From: Rhizobium sp. R635
GTDB taxonomy: Bacteria > Pseudomonadota > Alphaproteobacteria > Rhizobiales > Rhizobiaceae
Assembly: GCF_002211285.1 (NCBI RefSeq)
Contig: NZ_LOKX01000023.1
Location: 338,618 to 402,617, forward strand
Length of the DNA: 64,000 nucleotides
Direction: 5' to 3'
Below are positions 31,169 to 39,426 of this stretch, piece by piece. Each line of letters begins with the position of its first letter. Within the stretch, counting starts at the first letter, position 1. The translations under genes were made by a program, and so were the position numbers. Below the pieces are notes generated by a model. It did no database searches, had not been told where the DNA came from, and saw nothing but the letters and a program-made list of their open reading frames with translations.

Positions 31169-32341
31169 TCAGGATCGTGAGGCGGCGGCGAGCGCCTCCT
31201 CGATGTCCCTCCACAGCGCCTCGGTTCCTTCGAGGCCGACATGGAGGCGTACGGATCGCGCATGAATGCCAAAGGCATGCGCGGAATTCGGCTGCGCCTT
31301 CTGCTGAAGCACCACCTCGCCCGGTACGATCAGGCTTTCATGCCCACCCCAGCTTACACCCAGTTTGAAAAGCTTGAGATGGTCGGCGAAGGCGCGGATA
31401 TCGACACCCTCGCGGAAGATGAACGAGAACAGCCCCGAAGTGCCGTTGAGCCCGGCGGGTAGGCGGTTAGCGAGGCCTGGATGGCAGACGGTCTCCACCA
31501 TATCGAGCCGCTGCAGGCGCCTGGCGATTTCAAGCGCGGAGGCCTCATGCGCCTTCATGCGCAGCGGCAGCGTGCGCAGGCCGCGGATCAGCAGCCAGGC
31601 GTCGAACGGCGAAAGCTTGCCGCCGAGATAGGGATAGGCCTCGGCCTTGATGCGCGCGATCATCTCCTTCGAGCCGGCAACGACGCCCGCCACCACATCG
31701 CTGTGGCCACCGAGATATTTCGAGGCGGAATGGATGACGAGATCGACGCCGAGCGTCAGCGGCCGCTGGAAGAACGGGCTCGCCCAGCTGTTGTCGATCA
31801 TCGAGACGGCGCCGTGATGCCTGGCGAGTGCCGCAAGCGCGCCGACGTCATGGGCTTCCATCACCCAGCTCGTCGGGCTTTCCAGGTACAGGACCTTGGC
31901 GCCGGGCAGCGCCCTGGCGACCGCCTCCTCGTCGCGACCGTCGACATAGGTCACTTCGATCTTCATCCGCTTCAGGATGGTGCCGAACAGGCGGAAGGCA
32001 TCGGGATAGACGTGCTTGACGGCGACGATGCGGTCGCCCGGCTCGACGAAGCTCAGCACGGCCGAAGAGATCGCCGCCATGCCGCTCGCAAAGCCGAGCG
32101 CATCCTCAGCACCTTCGAGCTTTGCCAGCATTTCCTCGAAAGCGCGCACCGTCGGGTTCAGCCCGCGCGTATAGATCGGGCGCACCTTCTCGCCGCGATA
32201 GGCGGCAATCATCTCGTCATAATCGGAAAAGGTGAAAAGCGAGGTCTGGAAGATCGGCGGCACGACGGCTTCGGCGAAATTGCCTTCGTCGTGGGCCGTG
32301 ATGAGGGAAGCAAGATCGAACGGTTCTGCGCCGTTGCTCAT
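31169..32341 (-). CDS. Cys/Met-metabolism PLP-dependent enzyme (trans-sulfuration family)
   Basis: A 390-aa fold-type I PLP enzyme of the MetB/MetC/methionine gamma-lyase family. The PLP lysine lies in HSASKYLGGHSDV; YTRGLNPTVRAFEEMLAKLEG and SGMAAISSAVLSF are family blocks. Whether it is a cystathionine synthase, beta- or gamma-lyase or a C-S lyase cannot be decided. The ATG at 32341 overlaps the GntR stop by 4 bases (ATGA); the frame upstream is open but is GntR sequence. Unusual as a partner of a sugar-type transporter. Confidence 0.9.
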   Translation of the reverse strand: MSNGAEPFDLASLITAHDEGNFAEAVVPPIFQTSLFTFSDYDEMIAAYRGEKVRPIYTRGLNPTVRAFEEMLAKLEGAEDALGFASGMAAISSAVLSFVEPGDRIVAVKHVYPDAFRLFGTILKRMKIEVTYVDGRDEEAVARALPGAKVLYLESPTSWVMEAHDVGALAALARHHGAVSMIDNSWASPFFQRPLTLGVDLVIHSASKYLGGHSDVVAGVVAGSKEMIARIKAEAYPYLGGKLSPFDAWLLIRGLRTLPLRMKAHEASALEIARRLQRLDMVETVCHPGLANRLPAGLNGTSGLFSFIFREGVDIRAFADHLKLFKLGVSWGGHESLIVPGEVVLQQKAQPNSAHAFGIHARSVRLHVGLEGTEALWRDIEEALAAASRS

Positions 32342-33060
32342 TTGGACATTTCCTTGATGTCTTCTTCGACGATGTCGAGAATTTTCAATGTTTCCGCGCG
32401 CGCCGCCTCCGGGTCCCGGGCAGCGATCGCGTTGAAAAGGGTGCGGTGAAAGGGAAAGGACCGCCGGGCAAAATCCTGCCGGTCGAACGGGTGCTCCCAA
32501 AAGCGCTCGAAGGTCTCGCGCATCTGTTCGAGAAGCTGGCGAAATAGCGGGTTATGCGTGGCGTCGTAGACGGCGAGATGGAAGGCGAGGTCCTCCGGCC
32601 CCGAGGTGCCTTTTTCCAAATGCACCCGCTCCATTTCATCAAGCTTTTCCTCGATGACGACCAGATCCTTCTCGGTGCGCCGCCGGGCCGCGACCATGCC
32701 GGCCTCGCATTCGATGCCGCGGCGAACCTCCAACGTCTGCAGCAGCGCGTCGCGCAGATGCACCGCGTCGAACGACAGCGGCATATGGATCGTCGCCCGG
32801 GAAACCGGCTTCAGCAGATAGGTGCCGCTGCCCTTGCGCGTCTCGATGACGCCGAGCGCCTGAAAATGTCGGATCGCTTCGCGAATGGTCGAACGCCCGA
32901 CGGCAAGGGCCGCCATCAGCTCGCGCTCCGCCGGCAAACGCTCCCCCGCCTGCAACCTCGCCTGCTCGACATAATCCGCCAGCGCATCGGTCACCTGACG
33001 CGCCCGGTCCATGACGGGAAGCGGCCGGATCACCGGCCTGTCGCTACGATTTGCCTTCAT
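32338..33060 (-). CDS. GntR-family regulator, FadR/FCD subfamily
   Basis: A 240-aa regulator. The winged HTH contains LPAERELMAALAVGRSTIREAIRHFQALGVIE and KGSGTYLL; the C-terminal all-helical FCD domain has the metal/ligand histidines in the FHLAVYDATHNPLF region. The ATG at 33060 has a GGGGAA ribosome site. The open frame continues upstream without a plausible start. First gene of the operon, so probably the autoregulated repressor of the downstream transport genes. Confidence 0.93.
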   Translation of the reverse strand: MKANRSDRPVIRPLPVMDRARQVTDALADYVEQARLQAGERLPAERELMAALAVGRSTIREAIRHFQALGVIETRKGSGTYLLKPVSRATIHMPLSFDAVHLRDALLQTLEVRRGIECEAGMVAARRRTEKDLVVIEEKLDEMERVHLEKGTSGPEDLAFHLAVYDATHNPLFRQLLEQMRETFERFWEHPFDRQDFARRSFPFHRTLFNAIAARDPEAARAETLKILDIVEEDIKEMSK

Positions 33061-33098
33061 GGTTCCCCATTTTCTTATCAGGCAGTCGGGCTTGAAAT

Positions 33099-33109
33099 TG
33101 GTCTGACAT
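33099..33109. promoter_or_regulatory. Candidate GntR (FadR-type) operator
   Basis: TGGTCTGACAT fits the FadR-subfamily pattern TNGTNNNACNA at six of seven fixed positions and lies about 40 bp upstream of the GntR start. Placement suits autoregulation of the GntR-PLP-ABC operon. Pattern match only. Confidence 0.4.
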
Positions 33110-33328
33110 CTTAGCATTTCGCAAAGATGGTAAATCGTCAAGCCGTCTTGGCGACAGGAGCGAAAATTGATTAGCGGAGATGGTACAAGGCTATGCCGCG
33201 GCAGTTCCTCGAAACGCCGCAGCCAACGGTCCGCCCTGAGAAACGCTTGCGACGACGCAAGCCTCCATTGTACCTTCGAGCACCATGAGATGCTCTTGAG
33301 ATAAGCCCCTAAGGACAGGCTCTGAAGC

Positions 33329-33904
33329 ATGCGCGACTATGTAAAAAGCAAAGATTTTCATCGGCATATGCGGTCGCTGCTGGCTCCGCGATTTCAGGAA
33401 CTCGGATGGGAATCGCAAGCGGCCGGCAAGTGCAGCTTTGCCCGGGGCGGAAGGGTTTGTTGGCTGCAGGTATCGCAATATTCGAACAGCCTCATGGGCG
33501 CCAAATTTACGATCAACATGACCGAGGGCTCCAGCTCCGCCGGCAACACCAGAGTACTTTTTCGGCTGAACGAGGCGGATCGAGCGGTTGGCAGAGCTCT
33601 GGAAGAGGACATCATCGCGCGCCTGCCCAGGCCCGATCCTGATCCGGAGATTGAAGTCGTCGGAGATAACGGCGGGACCGTATTGGTGAAGCTCGGCGAT
33701 CTCCCGCGAGCAAATTCACGCCAGTGGGAGGGTCCCGCCGACGTCTGGCTGCCTTATTTCAGCAAAGGCGATCTTGACGATTGGGCTGCTTTTCTCTTGC
33801 CTCGGCTCGAGCGGCTGATCGCACCTTCCTCGCCCGAAACAGTCGATCCGCAGCTGTGGGCCCAGCGGTTTCGCCGTATCATGGGTTTTTTCCGCTCCAG
33901 GTGA
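33329..33904 (+). CDS. Hypothetical protein, DUF4304-like
   Basis: A 191-aa soluble protein with no signal peptide. The N-terminal part (residues 8-65: LLAPRFQELGWE, then CSFARGG, WLQVSQYSNS, KFTINMTEG) resembles DUF4304, a family found in contact-dependent and general contexts without known activity. The C-terminal half is a helical, Trp-containing extension. An AAGGACAGG sequence lies upstream. It is convergent with the EEP gene, 4 bp apart. Confidence 0.65.
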   Translation: MRDYVKSKDFHRHMRSLLAPRFQELGWESQAAGKCSFARGGRVCWLQVSQYSNSLMGAKFTINMTEGSSSAGNTRVLFRLNEADRAVGRALEEDIIARLPRPDPDPEIEVVGDNGGTVLVKLGDLPRANSRQWEGPADVWLPYFSKGDLDDWAAFLLPRLERLIAPSSPETVDPQLWAQRFRRIMGFFRSR

Positions 33905-33908
33905 GGTT

Positions 33909-34736
33909 CTAGCCGGCCACCGGTTTCAAATCGACCAGCGCCTTGATCGGCAGATGATCGGACGCGATGCGCGCCAGCGGCGTGTCGTGCGCTTCCACCT
34001 CGGTGATGATGCCCTTGCGGTTGGCGATGATGCGGTCGAGCGCCAGCAGTGGCAGGCCGGCGGGAAAGCTCGGGACGGCAGGCGGCAGCGGGCCGAAGGC
34101 GGATTGGAAGGTGTTGAGCGAAGAGCGGTCGCCGAGCCGCCATTCGTTGAGGTCGCCGAGCAGGATGGTCGGCATCTCGTGCCTGTCCTTGATGAGCTCG
34201 ACCAGCGTGTGGGCCTGCTGGGCTCTGCTGTGGCGCAGCAGGCCGAAATGCGCGGCGATGATGCGAAGCACCCCGCCCTGCTCCAGCTCGATCTCGGCGA
34301 CGAGCGCGCCGCGCGGCTCCAGCCCCGGCAGCTTGACCTGGTGCACGTCATGCACCAGCCCTTTCTTGAACAGCACGACATTGCCGTGCCAGCCATGCGC
34401 CTTCGCCATGCCGGCAACCGGCACCGGGATCAGTCCCGTCTCCCTTTCCAGCCGCCCGAGATCGAGGATGCCCGTGCGCTCGCCGAAGCGGGTATCGGCC
34501 TCCTGCAGCGCGATCACGTCGGCGCCGATTTCATGGATCACCCGGCTGGTGCGCTCCGGATCGAAACGCCGGTCGGTGCCGACGCATTTGTGCACGTTAT
34601 AGGAAGCGATCAGCGTTCCCGCGCTGTGCGGCCTCGACTCCGTATAGGCGGGATCGAGCCGCTTTTTCCTGTTCCTGATCGAGGCAAGAATGCTGGAGGG
34701 AAGACTGTCTTTTCTGGCGTGCATCGGACGGCGCAC
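33909..34736 (-). CDS. Endonuclease/exonuclease/phosphatase-family protein
   Basis: A 275-aa EEP-fold phosphohydrolase. Catalytic blocks are SYNVHKCVG, IALQEAD, HGNVVLFKKG, AAHFGLL, ILLGDLNEW and the terminal SDHLPI. The family hydrolyses phosphodiesters in DNA, RNA or lipids. It is encoded downstream of cardiolipin synthase on the same strand, a pairing often seen and suggestive of a membrane/phospholipid role. The GTG start at 34736 has a GGGGGAA ribosome site; an ATG four codons in is the alternative. Confidence 0.88.
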   Translation of the reverse strand: MRRPMHARKDSLPSSILASIRNRKKRLDPAYTESRPHSAGTLIASYNVHKCVGTDRRFDPERTSRVIHEIGADVIALQEADTRFGERTGILDLGRLERETGLIPVPVAGMAKAHGWHGNVVLFKKGLVHDVHQVKLPGLEPRGALVAEIELEQGGVLRIIAAHFGLLRHSRAQQAHTLVELIKDRHEMPTILLGDLNEWRLGDRSSLNTFQSAFGPLPPAVPSFPAGLPLLALDRIIANRKGIITEVEAHDTPLARIASDHLPIKALVDLKPVAG

Positions 34737-34820
34737 TTGTTCCCCCGTTGATCAAAACGCTTCTGCCGGGAGTATAGGCCGGGCGACGGAACTTGCCATG
34801 TCCGATCTCAAAAAATCCGC

Positions 34821-36284
34821 TCAGAGATAGGGCGAACCCAGCCACAGCACCTTCTCGAGCAGCCGCACCGGAAAGGGCCGCGCGCGCAGCCCGTCGAGCG
34901 TCACCGGCGTTGCCGATTTCAGGGTTTCCTCGATGTGCTCGTCGATTTCGGTGACGAAACCCTCGTTCAGCACTTCGAGATCGACCTCGAAATTCAGCCT
35001 GAGCGAACGCGGGTCGAGATTGGATGAGCCGACATAGGCCCAGGTGCCGTCGATCGTCAGCAGCTTCGAATGGCTGAAGCTGCCGGTCGACCGCCAGATG
35101 CGGCAGTAATTCTTGAGGATCTGGTCGAATTGCGCCGTCATCGCCCGGTCGACCAGCAGCAGGTTGTTGACCGCAGGCACGATGATATCGACCTCGACAC
35201 CGCGCCGTGCCGCCGTCACCAGGGCGCCGATCAGCTCGCGGTCCGGCAGGAAATAGGGCGACATGATGCGGATCGACTGGCGCGCCACGGAAAAGGCGCC
35301 CGTCAGCATCTTGTGGTTCGTCTCGAGGCTGCGGTCCGGCCCGGAGGCGACGACCCGCATCAGGATCGGATCGCCGGGGTTGCGCTCCGGCGGCTCGATG
35401 CGCCAGGCCTCGCCGTTCAACAGTTCCTGCGTGGAGAAGCGCCAGTCTTCGGCAGCAAGGTCGAAGAGGTCGGCAACGACAGGGCCGGTGACGCTGAAAT
35501 GCGTGTCGTGGGCGAAGGTCTCACCCGTCGCCTCCTCGCTGAACCCAGCCCGGATGTTCATGCCGCCCGTCAGCGCAATGCGGCCGTCGACGATCAGGAT
35601 CTTGCGGTGGGTGCGCAGATTGGCATAGGGAAGCCTCAGGCCCATGATGACGTTGCCGTTGAAAACGGCGACAGTGACGCCGCCCTCCTTGAGATAGCCG
35701 AGAATGCTCGGCACCGAATAACGCGCACCGACCGCGTCGATCAGCACCCGGACCTCCACGCCGCGCCTGACGGCCGCAATCAGCGCGTCGGCGATCCGAA
35801 GCCCGATGACGTCGCGGTCGAAAATATAGGTTTCGAGCAGGATGCCGCGCGTCGCCTCGTCGATGGCCGATTTCATCGCCGCATAGGCCTCGTCGCCGGT
35901 TTCCAACACGTCTATCGTATTGCCCGAGGTCAGCGGATTGCGCGTCACCCGGTCGCCGAGCGTCTGCAACGCCGCGAAGCGGCGGCCGTACTGGCTGATC
36001 ACCGTCTCGGCCTCGGCATCGAAGGTTTCCAGCTCGTCGATCTCAGCCGCGCGCAGCAGCGCGTCGCGGCGGATGCCCAGCGATTTCCGGCGAATGCGGT
36101 TGATGCCGGCAATCGCATAGAGCAGCGCGCCGATGATCGGTGAAAGCATGATGACGCCGACCCAGCCGATCGCGGCGCGCACCTCTTCCTTGGTCATGGC
36201 GGCATGGATCGCCGCCGCGGCCCCCATGGCGATCGAAACGACAAAGAGGATATGCGGCCAGTAGGTCGACAGGAGATAGAACAT
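34821..36284 (-). CDS. cls: Cardiolipin synthase (phospholipase D superfamily)
   Basis: A 487-aa membrane enzyme that joins two phosphatidylglycerol units (or PG with another donor) to make cardiolipin. Two N-terminal membrane helices are followed by two PLD domains with HRKILIVDG and HSKLLTIDGTWAYVGSSNLD, the HxKxxxxD motifs. The ATG at 36284 gives the typical N-terminus (MFYLLSTYWPHILFVV); a TTG 12 codons upstream is possible. The EEP gene follows by 84 bp. Confidence 0.93.
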   Translation of the reverse strand: MFYLLSTYWPHILFVVSIAMGAAAAIHAAMTKEEVRAAIGWVGVIMLSPIIGALLYAIAGINRIRRKSLGIRRDALLRAAEIDELETFDAEAETVISQYGRRFAALQTLGDRVTRNPLTSGNTIDVLETGDEAYAAMKSAIDEATRGILLETYIFDRDVIGLRIADALIAAVRRGVEVRVLIDAVGARYSVPSILGYLKEGGVTVAVFNGNVIMGLRLPYANLRTHRKILIVDGRIALTGGMNIRAGFSEEATGETFAHDTHFSVTGPVVADLFDLAAEDWRFSTQELLNGEAWRIEPPERNPGDPILMRVVASGPDRSLETNHKMLTGAFSVARQSIRIMSPYFLPDRELIGALVTAARRGVEVDIIVPAVNNLLLVDRAMTAQFDQILKNYCRIWRSTGSFSHSKLLTIDGTWAYVGSSNLDPRSLRLNFEVDLEVLNEGFVTEIDEHIEETLKSATPVTLDGLRARPFPVRLLEKVLWLGSPYL

Positions 36285-36447
36285 CGCTGGCAAATATAGC
36301 TGGGAAACGGCGGCGTTCAATTGCGCCGCCGCTCTCCCATGACGCGAAATTTTTCGCCGTGATCATTTTCGCCGCCCCTGCGCCCGTTTCACCGCGGGAA
36401 CAATCCCGGTACGGATCGATTGATCCCGAGAAGATGAGGATCGCACC

Positions 36448-37089
36448 ATGAACATCGCCGCAAATGTCGGTCCCGCCTTGGCGCTCGAAGTCGCGGATGC
36501 GGAAAGCATCGCCGAACTCCGGCATCAGGCCGAAGGCTGTACCCGCTGTGATCTCTACAGAAATGCCACGCAGATCGTCTTCGGCGAAGGCCTGGGGAAG
36601 GCCGAGATCGTCCTCGTCGGCGAGCAGCCGGGCGACCAGGAGGATCTGGCCGGCAGGCCTTTCGTCGGCCCTGCCGGCCGCCTGCTCGACCGCTGCCTCG
36701 AAGAAGCCGGCATCGAGCGCCGGCGCTGCTACGTCACCAATGCGGTCAAGCACTTCAAGTTCACGCCGCGCGGCAAGCGGCGGCTGCATTCGAAGCCGAA
36801 TGCCGGCGAGATCAGGCGTTGCGCCTGGTGGCTCGGGGCCGAGCTCAATATCATCAAGCCGAAACTCGTCGTGGCGCTCGGTGCGACCGCGCTTTATGCG
36901 CTGCTCGGGCCGAAGGCGAAGCTGACGCCGGAACGCGGGCATATCCTCTACCCGGCAAACCATCCGCCCGTGCTGGTGACCATCCACCCCTCCTATCTCC
37001 TGCGCATCCGCGATGAGGAGGACCGGCGCCGGCAGCGACGGGATTTCGTCTCAGATCTGCACAAGGCGGCGGAGTTTCGGCCGCGATAA
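36448..37089 (+). CDS. udgX: UdgX-type uracil-DNA glycosylase
   Basis: A 213-aa uracil-DNA glycosylase of the Fe-S (family 4-related) UdgX group. It has CTRC (Cys31, Cys34) and later cysteines for an iron-sulfur cluster, motif A GEQPGDQEDLAGRPFVGPAG, and the UdgX-specific loop GKRRLHSKP with His114. In the Mycobacterium smegmatis enzyme the matching histidine of KRRIH forms a covalent bond to the excised-uracil site (established knowledge). Single gene, divergent from cls; DNA-related genes lie a few kb downstream. Confidence 0.92.
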   Translation: MNIAANVGPALALEVADAESIAELRHQAEGCTRCDLYRNATQIVFGEGLGKAEIVLVGEQPGDQEDLAGRPFVGPAGRLLDRCLEEAGIERRRCYVTNAVKHFKFTPRGKRRLHSKPNAGEIRRCAWWLGAELNIIKPKLVVALGATALYALLGPKAKLTPERGHILYPANHPPVLVTIHPSYLLRIRDEEDRRRQRRDFVSDLHKAAEFRPR

Positions 37090-37232
37090 ACGCCGTTTCA
37101 TAACCCTGATATGCTGCAATGCGAAATATTTCCGGTTGCGGCGCGATTTCGCTTGAAACAGCCCCGCTCCTCTGGAACCATCTCACCCAGTATCGCGTTC
37201 GAACGACGGCATCATGTGACTGGAGATCAGCG

Positions 37233-37487
37233 ATGGCAGAAACTCGGGAAGAGTGGATCAAAAAACGTGCATACGCCCTCTGGGAAGAAGAGGGCCATCC
37301 AACGGGGCGAGATTCCATCCATTGGGAACAGGCACGACACGAGCGCGATGCGCTCGAGGGTACTGCTGCGACTTCCAAAAGCAAGGAAGCAAAGCCCAGG
37401 GCAAAACGCACCGTCGCCAGCGCCAAGACGAACGGCGGCGTGACGCCGGCGCCGAAACGGACCGCGAGCCGCAAGACGGCGTCCTGA
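37233..37487 (+). CDS. DUF2934-type small protein
   Basis: An 84-aa protein. The N-terminal half (REEWIKKRAYALWEEEGHPT, then GRDSIHWEQARHE) is the DUF2934 motif; the C-terminal half is Lys/Ala/Thr-rich and DNA-binding-like in composition. The ATG at 37233 follows GGAGAT. Function unknown. First of a run of small basic proteins up to 38.7 kb. Confidence 0.8.
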   Translation: MAETREEWIKKRAYALWEEEGHPTGRDSIHWEQARHERDALEGTAATSKSKEAKPRAKRTVASAKTNGGVTPAPKRTASRKTAS

Positions 37488-37724
37488 GAGAGCAGGAATA
37501 CCGAGCACAGCGATGAAAAAGGGGCGTCGTTGCGGCGCCCTTCGATATCATGTGTCATATGCCTGAATCAGTTGTGCCTTATTGAATTGCGGAGGTGGGG
37601 ATTCCATGCGGGGGTGAACAAAAGCCGGATGACGCTGCACGTTTCGAGGCTTCCCCAAAAAGTCGATTCCGGCATGGTCTTCACAGCCAGCAACCGCGTT
37701 CCGGCCAGGATGTAAGGGATGGAG

Positions 37725-37898
37725 ATGTCACTCGTGCTCATCGCGGCCTTGCTCTATCTCGGTCTCGCGCTCGGTTTCATCCTTGTCGTCGACAATCTCG
37801 TCGGATTGATTTTCCGCGATCCGCGCGCGCCGGCACAACCGTCCCTCTTCGATCTTGGCCGCGCCTTCGCTGCGTCGCAAAAACTCTATCGAAAATAA
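37725..37898 (+). CDS. Small hypothetical membrane protein
   Basis: A 57-aa frame: one strong hydrophobic helix (LVLIAALLYLGLALGFILVV) followed by a short polar tail ending KLYRK. AAGGG lies 6 bases before the ATG at 37725; an ATG at 37719 is too close to that site. No family recognised. The bases from 37488 to 37718 contain an imperfect stem near 37525-37550 (AAGGGGCG/CGCCCTT), a possible weak terminator of the previous gene, and no other gene. Confidence 0.55.
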   Translation: MSLVLIAALLYLGLALGFILVVDNLVGLIFRDPRAPAQPSLFDLGRAFAASQKLYRK

Positions 37899-38038
37899 AG
37901 TTCACTGCGGCGTCCTCCGGACCGACCATGGTGTTGGGCGCCCGCCCGGCCCTTGAAGAGCTCCGAGCTTGCCCGATGGGGCCGGAACTTTTGGAAGCGC
38001 CGCCGGTTCAACCTCTTTGCAAACCAGAGGAGGCGACG

Positions 38039-38353
38039 ATGCCGAGAGGTGACAAATCCGACTATACCGACAAGCAGAAACGCAAAGCCGAGCACATCGA
38101 GGAGAGCTACGAGGAGCGCGGCGTTTCCGAGAAGGAAGCCGAACGGCGGGCCTGGGCGACCGTCAACAAGGAAAGCGGCGGCGGCAACAAATCCGGTTCC
38201 GGCCGCGGCAAGAAGGATACGCATGAATCCTCCGAAAAGGGTGGCCGCATCGGCGGCGCTGCATCCGCCGCCCGCTCGAAGGAGGAGAAATCGGCTTCCG
38301 CCAAGAAGGCAGCCGCGACGCGCAAGCGCCATGAACACCATAGCCACCATTAG
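38039..38353 (+). CDS. Small charged protein, often labelled plasmid stabilization protein
   Basis: A 104-aa very hydrophilic protein: YTDKQKRKAEHIEESYEERG, SEKEAERRAWATVNKESGG, then a Gly/Ser/Lys-rich stretch and an Ala/Lys/His tail. The same sequence type is widespread in rhizobia and is often named plasmid stabilization protein without experimental basis that I know of. Strong GAGGAGG ribosome site before the ATG. Likely disordered and stress-related; role unknown. Confidence 0.8.
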   Translation: MPRGDKSDYTDKQKRKAEHIEESYEERGVSEKEAERRAWATVNKESGGGNKSGSGRGKKDTHESSEKGGRIGGAASAARSKEEKSASAKKAAATRKRHEHHSHH

Positions 38354-38391
38354 CAAAGCCCGCCGGACGCATCCGGCAAAGGAATTCAGCC

Positions 38392-38682
38392 ATGGCCAAA
38401 TCGAAGAAGAAATGGTCGCAGGACGTTACCGAACACAGCAACGCGATGGACCTTAGGGAAGGCGTATTCAAGTCGGACGATCCGAAGAAGATCGCCCGCT
38501 CGGTCAAGCATTCCGCCGAGGAGAGCGATCGCCGCAAGTCGAGCCCATTCCGCGCCGCAATGTCGATGCTGACCTTCTATATCAACCGCGCGGGCGAGCA
38601 ATTGACGAAGAAGCAGCGCGGCACCCTTGAAAAAGCCAAGGACGAACTGCGAAAAGACTTCGGTCGGAAGCCGAAAGGTTAG
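38392..38682 (+). CDS. DUF3175 protein
   Basis: A 96-aa basic protein matching the DUF3175 pattern: KKKWSQDVTEHSNAMDLREG, FKSDDPKKIARSVKHSAE and FRAAMSMLTFYINRAGEQL. Function unknown. It begins 38 bp after the preceding small charged protein and ends 6 bp before the GST gene, so the three are probably cotranscribed. Confidence 0.85.
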   Translation: MAKSKKKWSQDVTEHSNAMDLREGVFKSDDPKKIARSVKHSAEESDRRKSSPFRAAMSMLTFYINRAGEQLTKKQRGTLEKAKDELRKDFGRKPKG

Positions 38683-38688
38683 GGACAG

Positions 38689-39414
38689 ATGGCATACGAG
38701 CTTTACTATTGGGACGGCATTCAGGGCCGCGGCGAATTCGTTCGGCTCGCGCTGGAGGAAGCCGGAGCCGACTACATCGACGTCGCCCGTGAGCCGGGGC
38801 GCGGGACCGGCGCGATGCTGGCGATCATGAAGAGCGAAAGCGAGCCGCACATTCCCTTTGCGCCGCCTTTCCTGAAGGACGGCGATCTCATCATCCCGCA
38901 CGTCGCCAACATCCTCTTCTATCTCGGCCCGAAGCTCGGCCTGACGCCTGAGAACGAAAGGCTTCGCTACGTCGCCAACGGCCTGCAGCTCACCGTCACC
39001 GATTTCGTCGCCGAAGTGCACGACACGCACCATCCGATCGACACCTCGCTCTATTACGAGGACCAGAAGCAGGAGGCGAAAGCCCGCTCCGCCGCCTTCA
39101 TCCGCGAGCGCATTCCGAAATTCCTCGGCTATTTCGAGCGCGTGCTGCGGCAAAATCCCGAAGGAACCAACCACCTGGTCGGCGGCGCGCTCACCTATGT
39201 CGACCTGTCGCTCTTCCAGGTGATCGAGGGCTTGAGCTATGCCTTTCCGAAGGCCATAGCGAAGCGCAGGGCGGAATATCCCGGCCTGCTCGCCCTGCAT
39301 GGTGCGGTGGCGAAGCGTCCGAACATTGCCCGCTATCTCGCATCCCCTCGCCGCCTCGCCTTCAACGAGGAAGGGATCTTCCGGCATTATCCCGAGCTCG
39401 ATGGTGCGGAATGA
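38689..39414 (+). CDS. Glutathione S-transferase family protein
   Basis: A 241-aa GST: N-terminal thioredoxin-like domain (YELYYWDGIQGRGEFVRLAL with the catalytic-type Tyr/Ser region, then FAPPFLKDGDLIIPHVANIL) and a helical C-terminal domain (YVDLSLFQVIEGL). Probably conjugates glutathione to electrophiles or has a related peroxidase role. Convergent with the LigD-polymerase gene, 12 bp apart. Confidence 0.88.
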   Translation: MAYELYYWDGIQGRGEFVRLALEEAGADYIDVAREPGRGTGAMLAIMKSESEPHIPFAPPFLKDGDLIIPHVANILFYLGPKLGLTPENERLRYVANGLQLTVTDFVAEVHDTHHPIDTSLYYEDQKQEAKARSAAFIRERIPKFLGYFERVLRQNPEGTNHLVGGALTYVDLSLFQVIEGLSYAFPKAIAKRRAEYPGLLALHGAVAKRPNIARYLASPRRLAFNEEGIFRHYPELDGAE

Positions 39415-39426
39415 GTTGAGATCAGT

